Assembly: GCF_026914185.1 (NCBI RefSeq)
Contig: NC_070574.1
Location: 2,046,501 to 2,110,500, forward strand
Direction of reading: 5' to 3'
Length of the DNA stretch: 64,000 nucleotides
Source: Puccinia triticina
Taxonomy: Eukaryota; Basidiomycota; Pucciniomycetes; Pucciniales; Pucciniaceae
Under the pieces are notes generated by a model. The model saw only the letters and a program-made list of their open reading frames with translations, had not been told where the DNA came from and ran no database searches. The position numbers were made by a program, and so were the translations under genes. Of the stretch, positions 37,424 to 48,075 are shown piece by piece (the first letter of the stretch is position 1; each line of letters opens with the position of its first letter).

Positions 37424-38234
37424 GTAAATTCTTCTCAAGTATAGCTTAACATTCCCTTTTTTGAACCATCAGAACTAATATTTTTTTGGTTTTGCCCATC
37501 CCTTCATTATTTTTCTTGAAAAAAGGATTCATTGAAGCTATCTGGGTGGCCATTTTGATTGTGCAACTCTCAGGAAAAGATGTCATTCATGAAAGCTGAC
37601 CCTGCTTGCCATAACTGAATAAAATATCATCACAATGGGTGAATTTGAATATTGTCTTGGCTTATTGTTCATGAATCACCTATCTTCAAGTTCCACCACC
37701 AATTCCCTATTTATTGCCCCTTTATTTCAGTTTGCTCTTTTTCTTTAAGATCTTCCTATTTATAATTGATCCCAATCCTCACAATATTCTTCTCAAGAGA
37801 AACTGCAAGAGCACTGTTTGGACTCTTCACTAAAGGCTAAGGATGGCGCTGAGGAACTTGTCTTGAGGATTTCTAGTGCCCAACTGTGTTATTTATTTCA
37901 AAGGGGAAAGAACTAGTGCCAAGAGATCACTATCTCTCATACAAAGGAAGAGTGAGATAAGGAAAGAGAAAGGAGAGAAAAGGAAACAACATACCTAGTG
38001 CGGAGAGATCAACATTGACTCTACCAAGCTAGGAAGGCAGGGAGTAACTTGAATTAAATGAGTCCTGCGGCGGGACTTGTGATACTTGTGTGAAACCCTA
38101 GAGGGGGGCTCACATAAACCCAAAGCTCTTGTTCTACATGTCAATCCTTTTCCCAATCCACTTTTTTTACAACACAACTTTCCCCCTCATTTGTTTGCTT
38201 TTGATCTTTATTTATCTTTGAGTTTAGTCTGCTA
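37424..38234 (+). other. Non-coding downstream part of repeat copy 1
   Basis: AT-rich sequence matching 60,575-61,050 except for about 300 bp (37,800-38,110) absent from copy 2. That extra part has GGACTCTTCACTAAAGG, purine-rich stretches and weak inverted ends (CAAGAGC/GCTCTTG). It is probably another insertion, but I cannot define its ends. Confidence 0.45.
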
Positions 38235-38765
38235 GAGAATAATGATTTGGACCCTGGTCCAGTTGGCACCCGGGTACCGAGTACATTTCTTCCCAAAGTA
38301 GGGACCAAGTATTGCACCCGGCACCACATGGTGGGTACCAGCAGTACTTTGTGCCTTTTTCTCATGTACTTGGCGTACGGGACTGGGGACACAAATTACC
38401 CAAAGTCCAGCTTGCCAAGAGGTATGTCTCTTGGCGAGCTTGTCAAAGTCCAGCTCGCCTAGATGAATACACACCTCTTGGCGGACTGGGCTTTGACCAG
38501 CTCACCGGAAAGAACACCCTTGGCGAGCTGTGTAAAAATTCAGCTCGCCAGGAGGTGTTTATTTCTCTCGGCGAGCTGGACTTTGCGGGTGCGATGTATT
38601 AGGCACAGGCTGCAGCCCCTGCCGCATCGGGAGGCACTTGAGCGGGTACCTCAAGCGGTACCTGGGCACCCCCCCACTTTTCACAAAAAAACAGGCATCC
38701 GGCACCGCCTGGCGGGTGCCGGCGGTTCTGGGTACCTACCAACGGGTCCAAACCATTATTCTCTA
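38233..38765. mobile_element. MITE, 529 bp, TA target site
   Basis: The insert 38,235-38,763 starts GAGAATAATGATTTGGACCC and its right end is the inverse complement of GAGAATAATGGTTTGGACCC (19 of 20). TA flanks both ends, as for Tc1/mariner-like elements. Copy 2 lacks it (GGTCTGCTATATTTCTG near 61,050). The interior contains several inverted copies of CTTGGCGAGCTGGAC and GTCCAGCTCGCC, so it can form multiple stems. It has no transposase. Confidence 0.8.
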
Positions 38766-39337
38766 TGGCCTGTTATATTTCTGAAGAGCTCAAGTATGGC
38801 TGTTCCATCCTTACTTTCATTTATATTGTGGTTTTTTTTTCAATTTATAATGTTATCTGGTTCTGGTTTTTTAGAACAAGTCAGTCATTCTATTATTTTG
38901 GATATTATGGTGGGCCAATTCAACAAAGAGTGATGTGAGCTTGTTGAACATGTGATTATCCCCGGACGTCAGTGGCTGAAGCAACAGTGGAAAGATATTG
39001 CTACAGTAAAATAATATCCAAGTATATCAAAGACACACTGCACAGTTTTTACAAAATTGAAAAAATTAAGATCAAGGGTCCACCCTGTAAAATCACCAAA
39101 TCAAGGGTTTCCCCAAGGTACAAATGTTAAAAAGAAGCAAAACAATGTCTCATCAACAACAAAAAAATGCAACCAGACTTAATACAATGATACCAACAAA
39201 AGAAATTTATCTAAACCACAACCTAGCCTTCCAAAATCAGCAGCCGTGTGCCCCCAGGATCAACCTCCAGCCCGCGTCAAGCGCATGGGTCAAAAAGGTT
39301 GGATATGAAGGCCCTGTAGAGCCTGTAAAATGAAGAT

Positions 39338-39422
39338 GTGTCTGGTGAGAGTCAAACTCACAACCTCAGCTATGCTGAGACACATACTAGAGTGCTGCCT
39401 TTACCAACTAGGCTACAGACGC
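39338..39422 (-). ncRNA. tRNA-like sequence, class II, first TRIM repeat
   Basis: Same layout as the copy at 39,760-39,844 but with one acceptor-stem mismatch (GCGTCTG). Not a credible functional tRNA. Confidence 0.5.
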
Positions 39423-39759
39423 TTGTGGCTGCCAGATGGGTGGTTGGTTGGTAGTGCTCATGGGTCGATCCAACAGCCCTCCATACTGTGGTGATACATC
39501 ATGGTAGCAGACTAACAGACAACTCAAAACCCCCCCTTGCTACATGATGGGAAGTGGGGATTGACCCCAAGAGAGAGTGGGAATGAGACCCAGGAAAGAT
39601 GATCAGTGTAGGGATTGAACCCGTGATCTAGATGTAGGCTTATAGGGGTTTGTGTGGTCTTACAAGTAAGCATTCACAAATTCATCAAGTCTCTATTGTA
39701 AGCGAGTAGCGCTCAGGTAGCTCTGGGCTCATAACCTGTAGAGACTGTAAAATGAAGAT

Positions 39760-39844
39760 GTGTCTGGTGAGAGTCAAACTCACGGCCTCAGCTATGCTGA
39801 GACACATACTAGAGTGCTGCCTTTACCAACTAGGCTACAGACAC
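39760..39844 (-). ncRNA. tRNA-like sequence, class II, second TRIM repeat
   Basis: The 85-nt minus-strand sequence has a perfect 7-bp acceptor stem (GTGTCTG/CAGACAC), D stem GCCT/AGGC with AGTTGGTAA loop, a long variable arm (CTCAGC ATA GCTGAG) and a T arm GTGAG/CTCAC. This is the layout of a class II tRNA (Leu or Ser). The anticodon stem pairs poorly around TCTAGTAT, so isotype and function are uncertain. Confidence 0.55.
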
Positions 39845-40513
39845 TTGTGGCTGCCAGATGGGTGGTTGGTTGGTAGTGCTCATGGGTCGATCCAACAGCC
39901 CTCCATACTGTGGTGATACATCATGGTAGCAGACTAACAGACAACTCAACAGGCCCCTGGCACGCAGCAAAGGCTGCAGACCCGTGGGCCCACTCTTTGC
40001 CCCTCAGACTACACACGCGCAACAGCAGAGGGTTTGAGGACAACAGATAGCTGGAAGTACAGCATTGCTTGGGAAAATTGGCCGTTGAATACCCTCTCCT
40101 TATCTATCACACTCACCATCCTTGACTCATTACACAAAAACCATTTTGCCTGTCTGCTATTTCTCCTCACCAACAGAAACCCACACCAAGGCCTTCCCAA
40201 AGTCCCCAACTCCACCCTTTTTGGCCAAGCCACCGCAACAGTCTTCACTCCTAACACCAAGTTGCCCTTGGTGTAGCAGCTAGCTGCAACCCCAGCATAC
40301 CCACTCAAATCCCTTCAGATAAACAAAGACCCTCCCAAGCCCTTAATAAGCAGTCTAACCCATGAAAAAATGCTAAAAATTGCCCCGTTCAATTATTGCC
40401 TGAGCACCCAGCGGGCCCAACGCCCATATTTTTGTTTCAGGAGCCTCACTGTACAGTCAGACGTCCCTGCCCCGCACTGTCAGAGTAGTGGACCAAACGC
40501 AGGCCAGCTTTTG

Positions 40514-41121
40514 CCGGCTGTGTTAATTAACGTACACATCACAGCCGGAAACGCTCAGCTGACAACCATTAAAGACGGAATGTGCATCAAGACAACCGGG
40601 TCATCCACATGGTATCACTGAAGACCCTTTAATCCACACCCTCAGCAAGCTCAATTGGACATGGAAAGTGGCATGTTTCTGGGTTTGACTTGAGCCAATT
40701 GAGGTCCACCCATCCAATGAGCCCATCACATCCGATGACCTGGCAACATGACCAAACAAGGCTCGCGGCTCACTCAAGAAGCTGGGAATGGCAAAAACAG
40801 CTGGTCCAAGCTCCGGAATTGGCTCCAAGTAGATGCATACGTATCGACGACCAGAAAGAACCCCGCCCAGCACCAATCAATTCACATTGGGGATTGCAAG
40901 GTGTTGATTGGAGTGGCAAATCACACACCTGCTGTAAAACATGTGTCCAGTGCTTTGGGTGCTGCGGAAAACTCTTTGCGCATGTGGGGGTCGTTGAGCT
41001 TAACCCGGGTACTGCATCCTGTGAACCAGCAAATTTGTGCAAGGATTGCATTGATGCTTCAGGATAGGCCGGAAACTTGACAAGCTATTGTGTTTTGCAG
41101 AATTGTCGGATCATTTTCCAA
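40514..41121 (+). repeat. Large repeat, copy 2, left part
   Basis: Begins with the same hairpin as copy 1 (40,514-40,548) and matches 27,701-28,289 throughout. Differences are often CG in copy 1 against TG or CA here, as expected from CpG decay. Open frames on both strands (for example a Cys-rich plus-strand frame CCKTCVQCFGCCGK) are conserved only as far as the DNA is. Confidence 0.75.
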
Positions 41122-41419
41122 TTATCAGTACGGATGCTCTCAGTGAATTGAATTAAAGTTGGCTAAACCTTGTGAAAACTTGATATTCATGCTTCCATAT
41201 GCATATGCAATATTCAATTTCATAATTGTTATGCATTAATCATTATCTATGATGCATGACAAACATACATGATTTGCATATGCAATATTCATAGTTTGTT
41301 GATGGTGCATGAAGCAAGGGGGTGTGTTGGAATATATGCTTCAAGCCCCATTTGAGTGGCCAAGCTATATGATCTAATATCCAAAAATCACCAGTAAGAC
41401 CAACTGTGTGTTTATCTCA
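41122..41419 (+). mobile_element. LTR-element tail: polypurine tract and left part of LTR
   Basis: GAAGCAAGGGGGTG, a polypurine tract, stands directly before TGTTGGAATATATGC at 41,325, the typical junction of an internal region and a 3' LTR. The LTR continues after the CACTA element to ATTTCAACA at 54,998. LTR length without the insertion is about 181 bp. No coding part or 5' LTR of this element is present in the window. Confidence 0.6.
41406..41419 (+). ncRNA. 5' end of interrupted tRNA-like sequence
   Basis: GTGTGTT TA TCTCA is the 5' acceptor strand and the start of a D arm. Its partner strand AACACAC lies at 54,964-54,970, beyond the 13.5-kb CACTA element. Confidence 0.6.
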
Positions 41420-41736
41420 CACCGCATGCAAACAGCTGACAATTTTGCATAATTGTCATCATGAGGATTTGCGCGCGGGCTCAAAATGCATTTGAGGACA
41501 CCTGCGTGACAGGTCAGTCGCCACGCCTGTCAAAATTCGTCTGGTTGGGGGCCAGCCCACAAGCCCCGGTTCCCACAAGCAACAACTTCCCACAACAAGT
41601 GACACATCAAGCGACAACTTCCCACAACAAGCAACACAACAAGCGAAAGCCTGCCACCAATCAACACTTCAAGCCACATAAGTTTATTTAACCCAATGTC
41701 ATACATAAATTGTTATAAAATTCAAGTCAACCCGGC
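41420..41736 (+). repeat. Left terminal inverted repeat of the CACTA element (317 bp)
   Basis: It matches 54,593-54,909 inverted at about 96%. It contains an open frame starting MRICARAQNAFEDTC, repeated CAACTTCCCACAACAAG motifs and, near its inner end, AAGTTTATTTAACCC. The BED-finger gene starts 34 bases beyond it, so the repeat probably carries that gene's promoter and leader. Confidence 0.92.
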
Positions 41737-42205
41737 CTGTGCACACATCCACCCACAGCTTGTCCAATCATGTCAGAACAAATGATCCCAGTGGACCCAT
41801 CTGCCCCCGTCAACACCAACAACATGGACTCTGTCTCTGAAAATAAATTATTTTCGCATCTTGACAATATCATTGAAACAATCTTTTCTTGTCATGTGGC
41901 CCAAGTCAAGGGTACCCTTGAAAAGCTTCAACACAAAGTCTAGCAGCTCAAAATGGGCAATGCTGAATCTTCCAACCCAACACCAACAACTGCACAACCA
42001 ATGGCCGTGAACTCCAGCAACCGCCGAGCCACAACAATCCCCAAGCCTGCCGTAGAACCCCCAACTCCACAACCAAATCTCAGAAGAGCCCAAGCCCTTA
42101 CAAATACTGCTCAAAGTCAGTGATTCCGCCGTGCCCAGTCAGAACCTGCCTCAAGCATTCCATCATCCACTACTCCCAAGAGGGCTGGACCAAGCACTAC
42201 CAACG

Positions 42206-42432
42206 GTGTAACCAATACAATACATGTATCTGTATTGGGCATGTATTGTATTGGATAAGCACCAAAAGTATTGTAACTGTAATGTATCTGTCAAAGCAAT
42301 ACATTACACTTTGTATTGGATTTTTGTATTGGCATTTCAGATACATTACACGTTATCACATATTATGTATCAGAGATATTGATACAATACAGATAAAATA
42401 CAGATACATTAACACATGTATTGAAATACCTG
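42206..42432. repeat. CCAATACAATACA-type AT-rich insert, first
   Basis: About 225 bp made of variants of TGTATTGTATTGG and CAATACAGATACATT in both orientations, starting at CCAATACAATACATGTATC. It sits inside the BED-finger gene. A second relative lies at 43,233-43,450. Confidence 0.65.
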
Positions 42433-43232
42433 ACATGTCCCCTGGCAGTCACAGCCTGCCCACACCTGAGGCTTGACTGGTCCGCCTTGACTCCAAGTTA
42501 TAGTAATACAACTTGTCCAATACTAGGATCACATCCTCCAAGTCCAACTCGAGTCCGGCCCGGTTATCACTTATTCCCTCAATGCCGCCCCGCCGTCGAT
42601 CATCCGCATCCCCAGCCTCCAATTGGCCTCCCTCCCGTCAATCCAGCCGCGCTATCACTCCTGCTTGCTCTGATCCTAATTTCATCAGACCAAGCCAAGA
42701 TGGCCGAAAATCAGTCGCTCCAACTCCAACTTCAGTTGCATAACGGACCAAAAATAAAACCGGCTCACATTCAAAGAGGAAGAGAAAAGATGTTGAATCC
42801 GACCTAGATATTAGCTCCGATCATCCCCAAACAGCGATTGACATACGGCAAGACTCTAAGGACGAGAACTCAAAGGTGAAAGGCGGCCAAAAGAAGCGAA
42901 AGAAACGAGATGACGATCTTGACCTCGATGACATTGAGGCGTACTTCCACAATCCAAAGTTAGCCAATGGCCAGGTATTAATTTTTTCATCTTGTCTTCC
43001 TTCCCGTATGCGAGCTCATCTTCCTTCAAGATATCCATATGCTGATATTTCCTTGTTTGTTTCAAAAAGGAATCAGGCCCTCCGGTGTTATACAAATGTC
43101 AATGGTGTGGAAACAGCTACAAACAGATACCAGGAACACGCGCTAACCTTTACAAGCACTTCCATGCAGACCGCAGATCAAAAATGACGCAAATAGCCGA
43201 AAATTTTATTTTTATCTCTTTTCTGTTTTCAG

Positions 43233-43450
43233 CAGGTGTGACAGATACAGTATCAATAATGTATTGGTATTGTATTGGCTAAGAAATACATTACATGGTA
43301 TTGCTCATCTATGTATTGGCTTTCCAATACATTGTATCTGTATTGTATTGGTTCGCCAATACAAGGCCAATGTATTGTATTGCTATGTATTGGATAAACA
43401 TTACAATACAGATACATTGGCCATTACTGTAATGTATTGTATTGGTTTCA
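43233..43450. repeat. CCAATACAATACA-type AT-rich insert, second
   Basis: About 218 bp of the same motif family as the first insert, ending GTAATGTATTGTATTGG. The surrounding sequence resumes with TTTCACCGTTGGCACTACTG. Confidence 0.65.
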
Positions 43451-44996
43451 CCGTTGGCACTACTGCTCAGGCTAACAAATCCACATCAGCCTCCAAGAAG
43501 AAGCCAAATCAGATGATAACGGACAACTTCCCGGATGATTTCAAGGCAACCAAAGTATGTAATTAAGCTATCTTCCTCATCATTTGAATCAACCTGAAGT
43601 GATTGTGCTTTCATCTAGGAATGTCTTTTTGTTCATATCCAATTGTTGTGGGGTTTGCTTGAAACTGCCTCTGTCCCCCCCGTCATCAATGCCGCCCTGG
43701 TTGCCAAATTTTGTTCAAGATTCTCCAATGTTGCCGACTTTGAACGCTTTGCCCAAGATTCAAACTCCGCCAGTATACTTGCCGAATCTGACGTACAGAC
43801 CTTACGAGATGCTTGGGCAGGCAGGATCAAAGTTGGAAAAAGCTTTGTCCACATTGAGGAAAGCTACATTGCATACATTCACGGGTATCTTGCAAAGTTA
43901 GGGATTTGCATCTGGTGTCCAAACCTTGAAGAAGGACCCGAAAGCTTGTACAACTCGGCTTGTTGTATTGCAGCTCTCAACATCTTCCGGCAAATTGCCA
44001 TGTCCGGGGCTTACGATTTTATGAATTTCAACCGAAAATACAAGGACAACATGGCAATCTTCATTCGGGCATACAATCACTATGTGCACCATGTCCAGCT
44101 TGATAAGTTCTCCAAAGAGAACAAGGAGCCTGGTAAACAGGCTGAAACCGTAATGGTCAAAAACGCGGCAAGGAAGCAATCTCGAGTGAGTCATTCCTCT
44201 TACATTACCAATTGGGTCCTGGCTCTGGCTCACTTAATTTTTACAGCTTGCAGAGGCGCGTTACAGGTTTGCTGTGGCAAACGACTTTCCCAAACGGTAC
44301 AAGGACATCATCCAGGATGTTGCGGCAAACAGCAATGAAAAATGGAATGAAGCTGGGAAATGCTTTGTGGTCAAGACCCTACCATTTTGCTCAAAAGCTG
44401 CCAACATCTTCTTCCAACAATTGGACAGTGTGATGAACGAAGTTGCTATTGCAACCGGCAAGAGCTCCCGAAGCAAGCCTCGCAGGGTATCCAGGGAACC
44501 GGTCTTATCAATCTTTCCAAAAGTTCTGAGACAGCTTCCTTTGGACTTCTATTTGCGTCGCTGGTTGGGTAACTTACCAACACCCCAACAGCGTGAAATA
44601 CCGGACCTGACCCGGGTGGCCTTTCTTTTGGATCCGTCAAAGTCGCTCTTGCCTCAAAATCACCCAAACTACAATGCAGAAGAGGCATTATTGGACTCCA
44701 GGTTCAGCCGCAACAAATTGGCACCCGCATTGATACTTTACAAACTGGTTGACATCCCCAAAGATAACAAGGATGAAGGTGATGGTGAAGAGGAAGAAGC
44801 ACAAGAGTATTCTATCAATCCGGCTCCCCTGGAGGAAAATGATGATTGATTTGTGGCGGAGGGCAACTGGGAAAATGTATATGATGAGGACAAGGACGAG
44901 GACTACAAGGAAGAAATTGGTGACAAAGAACAACTGGAGGATGAAATCATGGGTGATGATGGCAAGGATCAAGATGACAAAGATGAAATGTATTAA

Positions 44997-45609
44997 GCCA
45001 ATAATTAGTTTTAGGTAGTATACACATATTTCCTTGGAAAACACAGACAAAAAAAGAGAATCATAAAACAACACTGTCTTCCTTTGTCCACTTACATATG
45101 TTGTTCATTGCTCTATAAATTGTTCAACCCTTCCGTGTAATGGTTGCTCTATCCACCTAAATTCATGAGGGTGACAACTCTCCCCTCAATTGACCTTGAT
45201 CTTGAAGTTGTACTCTCAGCCTGCCTCAGTCTTGGAATTTTTTTTCCTTGCTTCAATACGCCGTAATGCTTGACATATTTGCTTGTGTTTTGCCCTCACG
45301 CCTGAATTTAATGGATTAGTCGTTCGTGAACACATTGTTACATGTGTGATTGTGAAGTATTTTCCAGTGGTTTTACCAAAGGGAAATAACTTTGCACCAA
45401 TCTTCATATTGATTGCTTTCCTTGAATAACAAGCAAAAGACCAAGGGATGATGATTTTGACTGCCAATGGCAGTATTGAAGGATTCCAAAAACAAGGAAA
45501 TGTATACACCAAACTGTGCACAAAAGCAATAAGCTAAAGTGTTCCTAATTTCACAGATAACGGCATGGCTGAAGATATAGGAGAAATGCGCAAGAAACTT
45601 TGTTTGCTT
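44997..45609. other. Spacer between convergent genes
   Basis: This lies between the 3' ends of the BED-finger gene and the JmjC gene, with no supported coding region. The 101-aa minus-strand frame at 45,216-45,521 has no recognisable motif. Confidence 0.45.
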
Positions 45610-47281
45610 TTACAAGGATTGGGACAATTGATCAGCATGTCTAATCAAGTCAATGGCAATTTTTTTGAGATAGAATTGCCGCTGATCAATGGGTAAGCAG
45701 TTAAAGCGCGAGCCGAGTGAGTTGTTCTGATCGCGAGGTGGGTCTGCTAAGCGTTGATGAGGAGCTGCAGCCAAGATATCCAGGAACAGTCGCTCGTGGA
45801 GCTCGTTGTAAGGTGCCAGATCAACATTGCCCCATATGTCCTTCTTCTTAGACTTGTAAAAGTCTGAGAGGCGATTGGGTTTGAAAAACATGTTGACCGA
45901 GATGCTCGGCTCTAGCGTCTGGACGGCGTGTATCCAGTTCGCGGGTGTAAATAAGCTATCTCCTGACTGTTCATACCGTCAAACAAAGCCCCATTTTCAT
46001 CATCAACTATCCCTCGAATACAAACGGCTGGCGCAGATGATTTGGACGTACATTTAAGACACAAAGCAGTGGATGCGACTTGTGATAGAGTGGGAACCAA
46101 TTCAAATCAGGCGGGTCAAAGCTAGGAATACGTGATGAACTACCTTCGATATACAGATTGGTAATCTGCCTGTTGCTTGATCGAGATACAGTTAGCCGCC
46201 ACATGGAAATTCCAAGGAATCGGATGCGGGTCTGAATTTACCTTGGGTGCCAGAGCCTGACCAGTTTTTTCCCTTGAACTTGCACAAGGATATTGTCGTA
46301 TGTATCGTAGTGAGGCCAGAGACTGGCCGCCATTGTGAAAAAGACAATGTGATTCAACACACATGCGGATTCGATTTTATTTTTCACATAAAAAACCTTA
46401 CCCCATATCAGCCCCAGAAATCCGGAGAACACTCGAAAAGAAGGCGTCACAATCAATAATGTAATCATTCACGGCTTGAGGTATCTTAAAATCAAGAGAG
46501 ATTTCGGGGAAGTCGGTATGAAAATTAGAGGGATGTTTGGGGGAGTTAGATAATGAGCGAAGGTAAACGATCCGGCGATCCTTGTTCTTGCCGCCAGAAG
46601 TTGCGGCGCCGGTTGTTTGATCGATCAGCTCCATAAAGCTCATTTTCTCGTATTTGAAGTTCTTATTGTGCCATCTTAAAGTGGTGGAAGAGAGAGGATT
46701 GGAGAGATGAGCAAAGCATTTTTTCTGTCCACACTTCAGCTTGAGATAGTCAGGTGTCCAACTTTTGACACACTCTCCAATCTCCTCCCAAGTATTGAAC
46801 AACACAGGCTTAGCAGCCGAAACAACATTGATCCAGGCTTGGCTTGTTGGTTTGTCGATCCAAGGCAGTTCTTGAACTTGGTCCCAAGTATCTTCAGGGG
46901 AGGGATTGAAGGTCCCATAAGACATTTGATTTAGTTGTTCATGGTGTTTGTAGATCGCGTCAGTGTGTTCAGTCAGGCCCAGATCAGAATCAGAGATCAT
47001 CAATGAAAAGCATGTCGCACCCCCTCCTACCACGAGTTCAGAACACGGTGAGACCGTTTGCGCCGGCTTCTCTGGCCAAGGAGTTGAGATCGAAGGCAAG
47101 TGTGAGGTTGGTGAGTTTGAAGATCATCCAGCCGATGGAGCGGTCGAGGATTGAGAGGTTGGAGGCGGTCTGGAACACTGAATTTCCAGTAACACTTCGT
47201 AGTACTTGTTTACCCGCTTCCAAACCGTGAAGGCCTCCGACTGACCAGCTTCAAATTTCGCGGGGCCGGGGATTTCTGGGT

Positions 47282-47312
<31 letters not shown>

Positions 47313-47339
47313 GGGGGGGGGGAACAGCATTGAGTTCAA
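45610..47339 (-). CDS. JmjC (cupin-8) oxygenase, TYW5/JMJD5-like, N-terminus damaged
   Basis: Coding exons on the minus strand: 46,402 to about 47,339, 46,242-46,322, 46,052-46,121 and 45,610-45,966, all joined by GT-AG introns that keep phase. The core has the Fe(II)/2-oxoglutarate fold: GLWPHYDTYDNILVQVQGKK (H-x-D iron ligands, then N and K) and, in the last exon, GDSLFTPANWIHAVQT (distal His), then SVNMFFKP and DIWGNVDL. These fit JmjC hydroxylases of the TYW5/JMJD5 type acting on tRNA or protein. The N-terminal exon starts with a poly-proline run encoded by the G-tract at 47,282-47,322 and seems to need frameshifts near 47,180 and 47,045, so the gene may be inactive or its first exons are mispredicted here. 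It may be element cargo or a captured host gene. Confidence 0.72.
47282..47322. repeat. G-tract (29 G, TT, 10 G)
   Basis: A near-continuous G run encodes the N-terminal proline run of the JmjC frame on the minus strand. Its length is prone to slippage and to sequencing error. Confidence 0.9.
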
Positions 47340-47514
47340 ACTTTGAACTTAATCCAAGCGTGGACCAAGACAGCCCCAACACATCGACAGCACTTGTTTT
47401 CACCACTTTTCAATCGGACGTGCGTCTTGTGCCCCCTCCTTGTCATCGCGGTTTCCAATCCGCCCAGCCAGCCAGCTTAACCGGCGGCTTGATTGCAGAC
47501 TCCCCAGCTCCTTC

Positions 47515-48075
47515 CCTCCATCCAAGCCGAGCCCGAGCTGCTCAACCCCCACCCGATCAGTGTGAGCTATCCCTTGATTTATGTACTTGGGCCAACAAAT
47601 TGACTGATTGATGAGTCGATTGATTACAGAATCACTGTTTCCTCTATCCAAGCCAAGCCCGAGCTGCTCAACCCCCACCCAATCAGTGTGAGTTATCCCT
47701 TGATTTATGTACTCGGGCCAACGAATCAACTGATTGATGAGTCGATTGATTACAGAATCACCGTTTCCTCTATCCAAGCCAAGCCTGAGCTGCTCAACCC
47801 CCACCCAATCAGTGTGAGCTATCCCTTGATTTATGTACTTGGGCCAACAAATCAACTGATTGATGAGTCGATTGATTACAGAATCACCATGTCCTCCATC
47901 CAAGCCAAGCCCGAGCTGCTCAACCCCCACCCAATCAGTGTGAGCTATCCCTTCATTTATGTACTTGGGCCAACGAATTGACTGATTGATGAGTTGATTG
48001 ATTACAGAATCACTGTTTCCTCCATCCAAGCCAAGCCTGAGCTGCTCAACCCCCACCCAATCAGTGTGAGCTATC
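47515..48075. repeat. 126-bp tandem array, about 4.4 units
   Basis: GAGCTGCTCAACCCCCACCC recurs at 47,535, 47,661, 47,787, 47,913 and 48,039, exactly 126 bases apart. Because 126 is divisible by three, long frames stay open on both strands, for example a 218-codon minus-strand frame with a 42-residue repeat (GLDRGNGDSVINRLINQLI). Between copies there are about 5-8% differences. Confidence 0.95.

Larger units (their letters stand above)
27701..38976 (+). repeat. Large repeat, copy 1 (about 5 kb plus insertions)
   Basis: This segment matches copy 2 (40,514-41,121, then 54,999 to about 61,250) in order and orientation. It starts with the hairpin CCGGCTGTG...CACAGCCGG and includes a hAT dimerisation fragment, a Helitron 3' end, a tRNA-like relic and a three-exon membrane-protein gene. 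Insertions unique to copy 1 are Copia 2 and two MITEs. A further difference of about 300 bp at 37,800-38,110 is another probable insertion. The right boundary is blurred by divergence. The unit is likely a composite of old transposons duplicated together. Confidence 0.75.
39310..39956. mobile_element. TRIM-like miniature LTR element, 637 bp
   Basis: Two 215-bp direct repeats (39,315-39,529 and 39,737-39,951) start TGTAGAG and end CTCAAAA or CTCAACA. They flank a 207-bp interior, and GGCCC flanks the whole (39,310-39,314 and 39,952-39,956). TG...CA ends, a 5-bp duplication and no coding capacity fit a TRIM. It interrupts the Helitron block that is continuous in Helitron 1 (GAAGGCCC...GGCCC.CAGCAAAGGCTG). 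Each repeat contains a tRNA-like sequence. Confidence 0.75.
39017..40513 (+). mobile_element. Helitron 2, 5' part
   Basis: TCCAAGTATATCAAAGACAC at 39,017, preceded by A, matches the start of Helitron 1 (TCCAAGTTTATTAAAGACAC). The following 1 kb contains the same ordered blocks as Helitrons 1 and 3 (AACCTAGCC, CCAGCCCGCGTCAAGCGC, GCAGCAAAGGCTG, CAGCTGGAA-type). No 3' end lies nearby. The CTAG end at 56,352 in copy 2 might be its 3' end, with later insertions in between, but this is a guess. Confidence 0.65.
41770..44996 (+). pseudogene. BED zinc-finger protein of the CACTA element, broken
   Basis: The frame starts MSEQMIPVDPSAPVNTNN. In-frame stops occur at 41,941 (TAG, CAG expected) and 42,121 (TGA, CGA expected). 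A Ser/Pro/Arg-rich basic region leads to KKRKKRDDDLDLDDIEAYF; an intron at 42,975-43,069 follows, then a BED-type finger (YKCQWCGNSYKQIPGTRANL, then YKHFH). The downstream body (exons about 43,480-44,187 and 44,247-44,996) contains PLDFYLRRWLGNLPTPQQ and LTRVAFLLDPSKSLLP, and an acidic tail past a TGA at 44,847. AT-rich inserts at 42,206-42,432 and 43,233-43,450 disrupt the coding region. BED fingers bind DNA; a role in recognising element ends is inferred. I recall this as a repeated rust family without a known function. Confidence 0.65.

Noticed and set aside
39760..39844. Functional tRNA-Leu or tRNA-Ser gene
   Set aside because: The anticodon stem pairs badly and the sequence lies within LTR-like repeats, so only a tRNA-like call is given.
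47400..48056. A 218-codon protein with 42-residue repeats
   Set aside because: The 126-bp unit is a multiple of three, so openness is expected; no start context, splice link or known family supports a gene.
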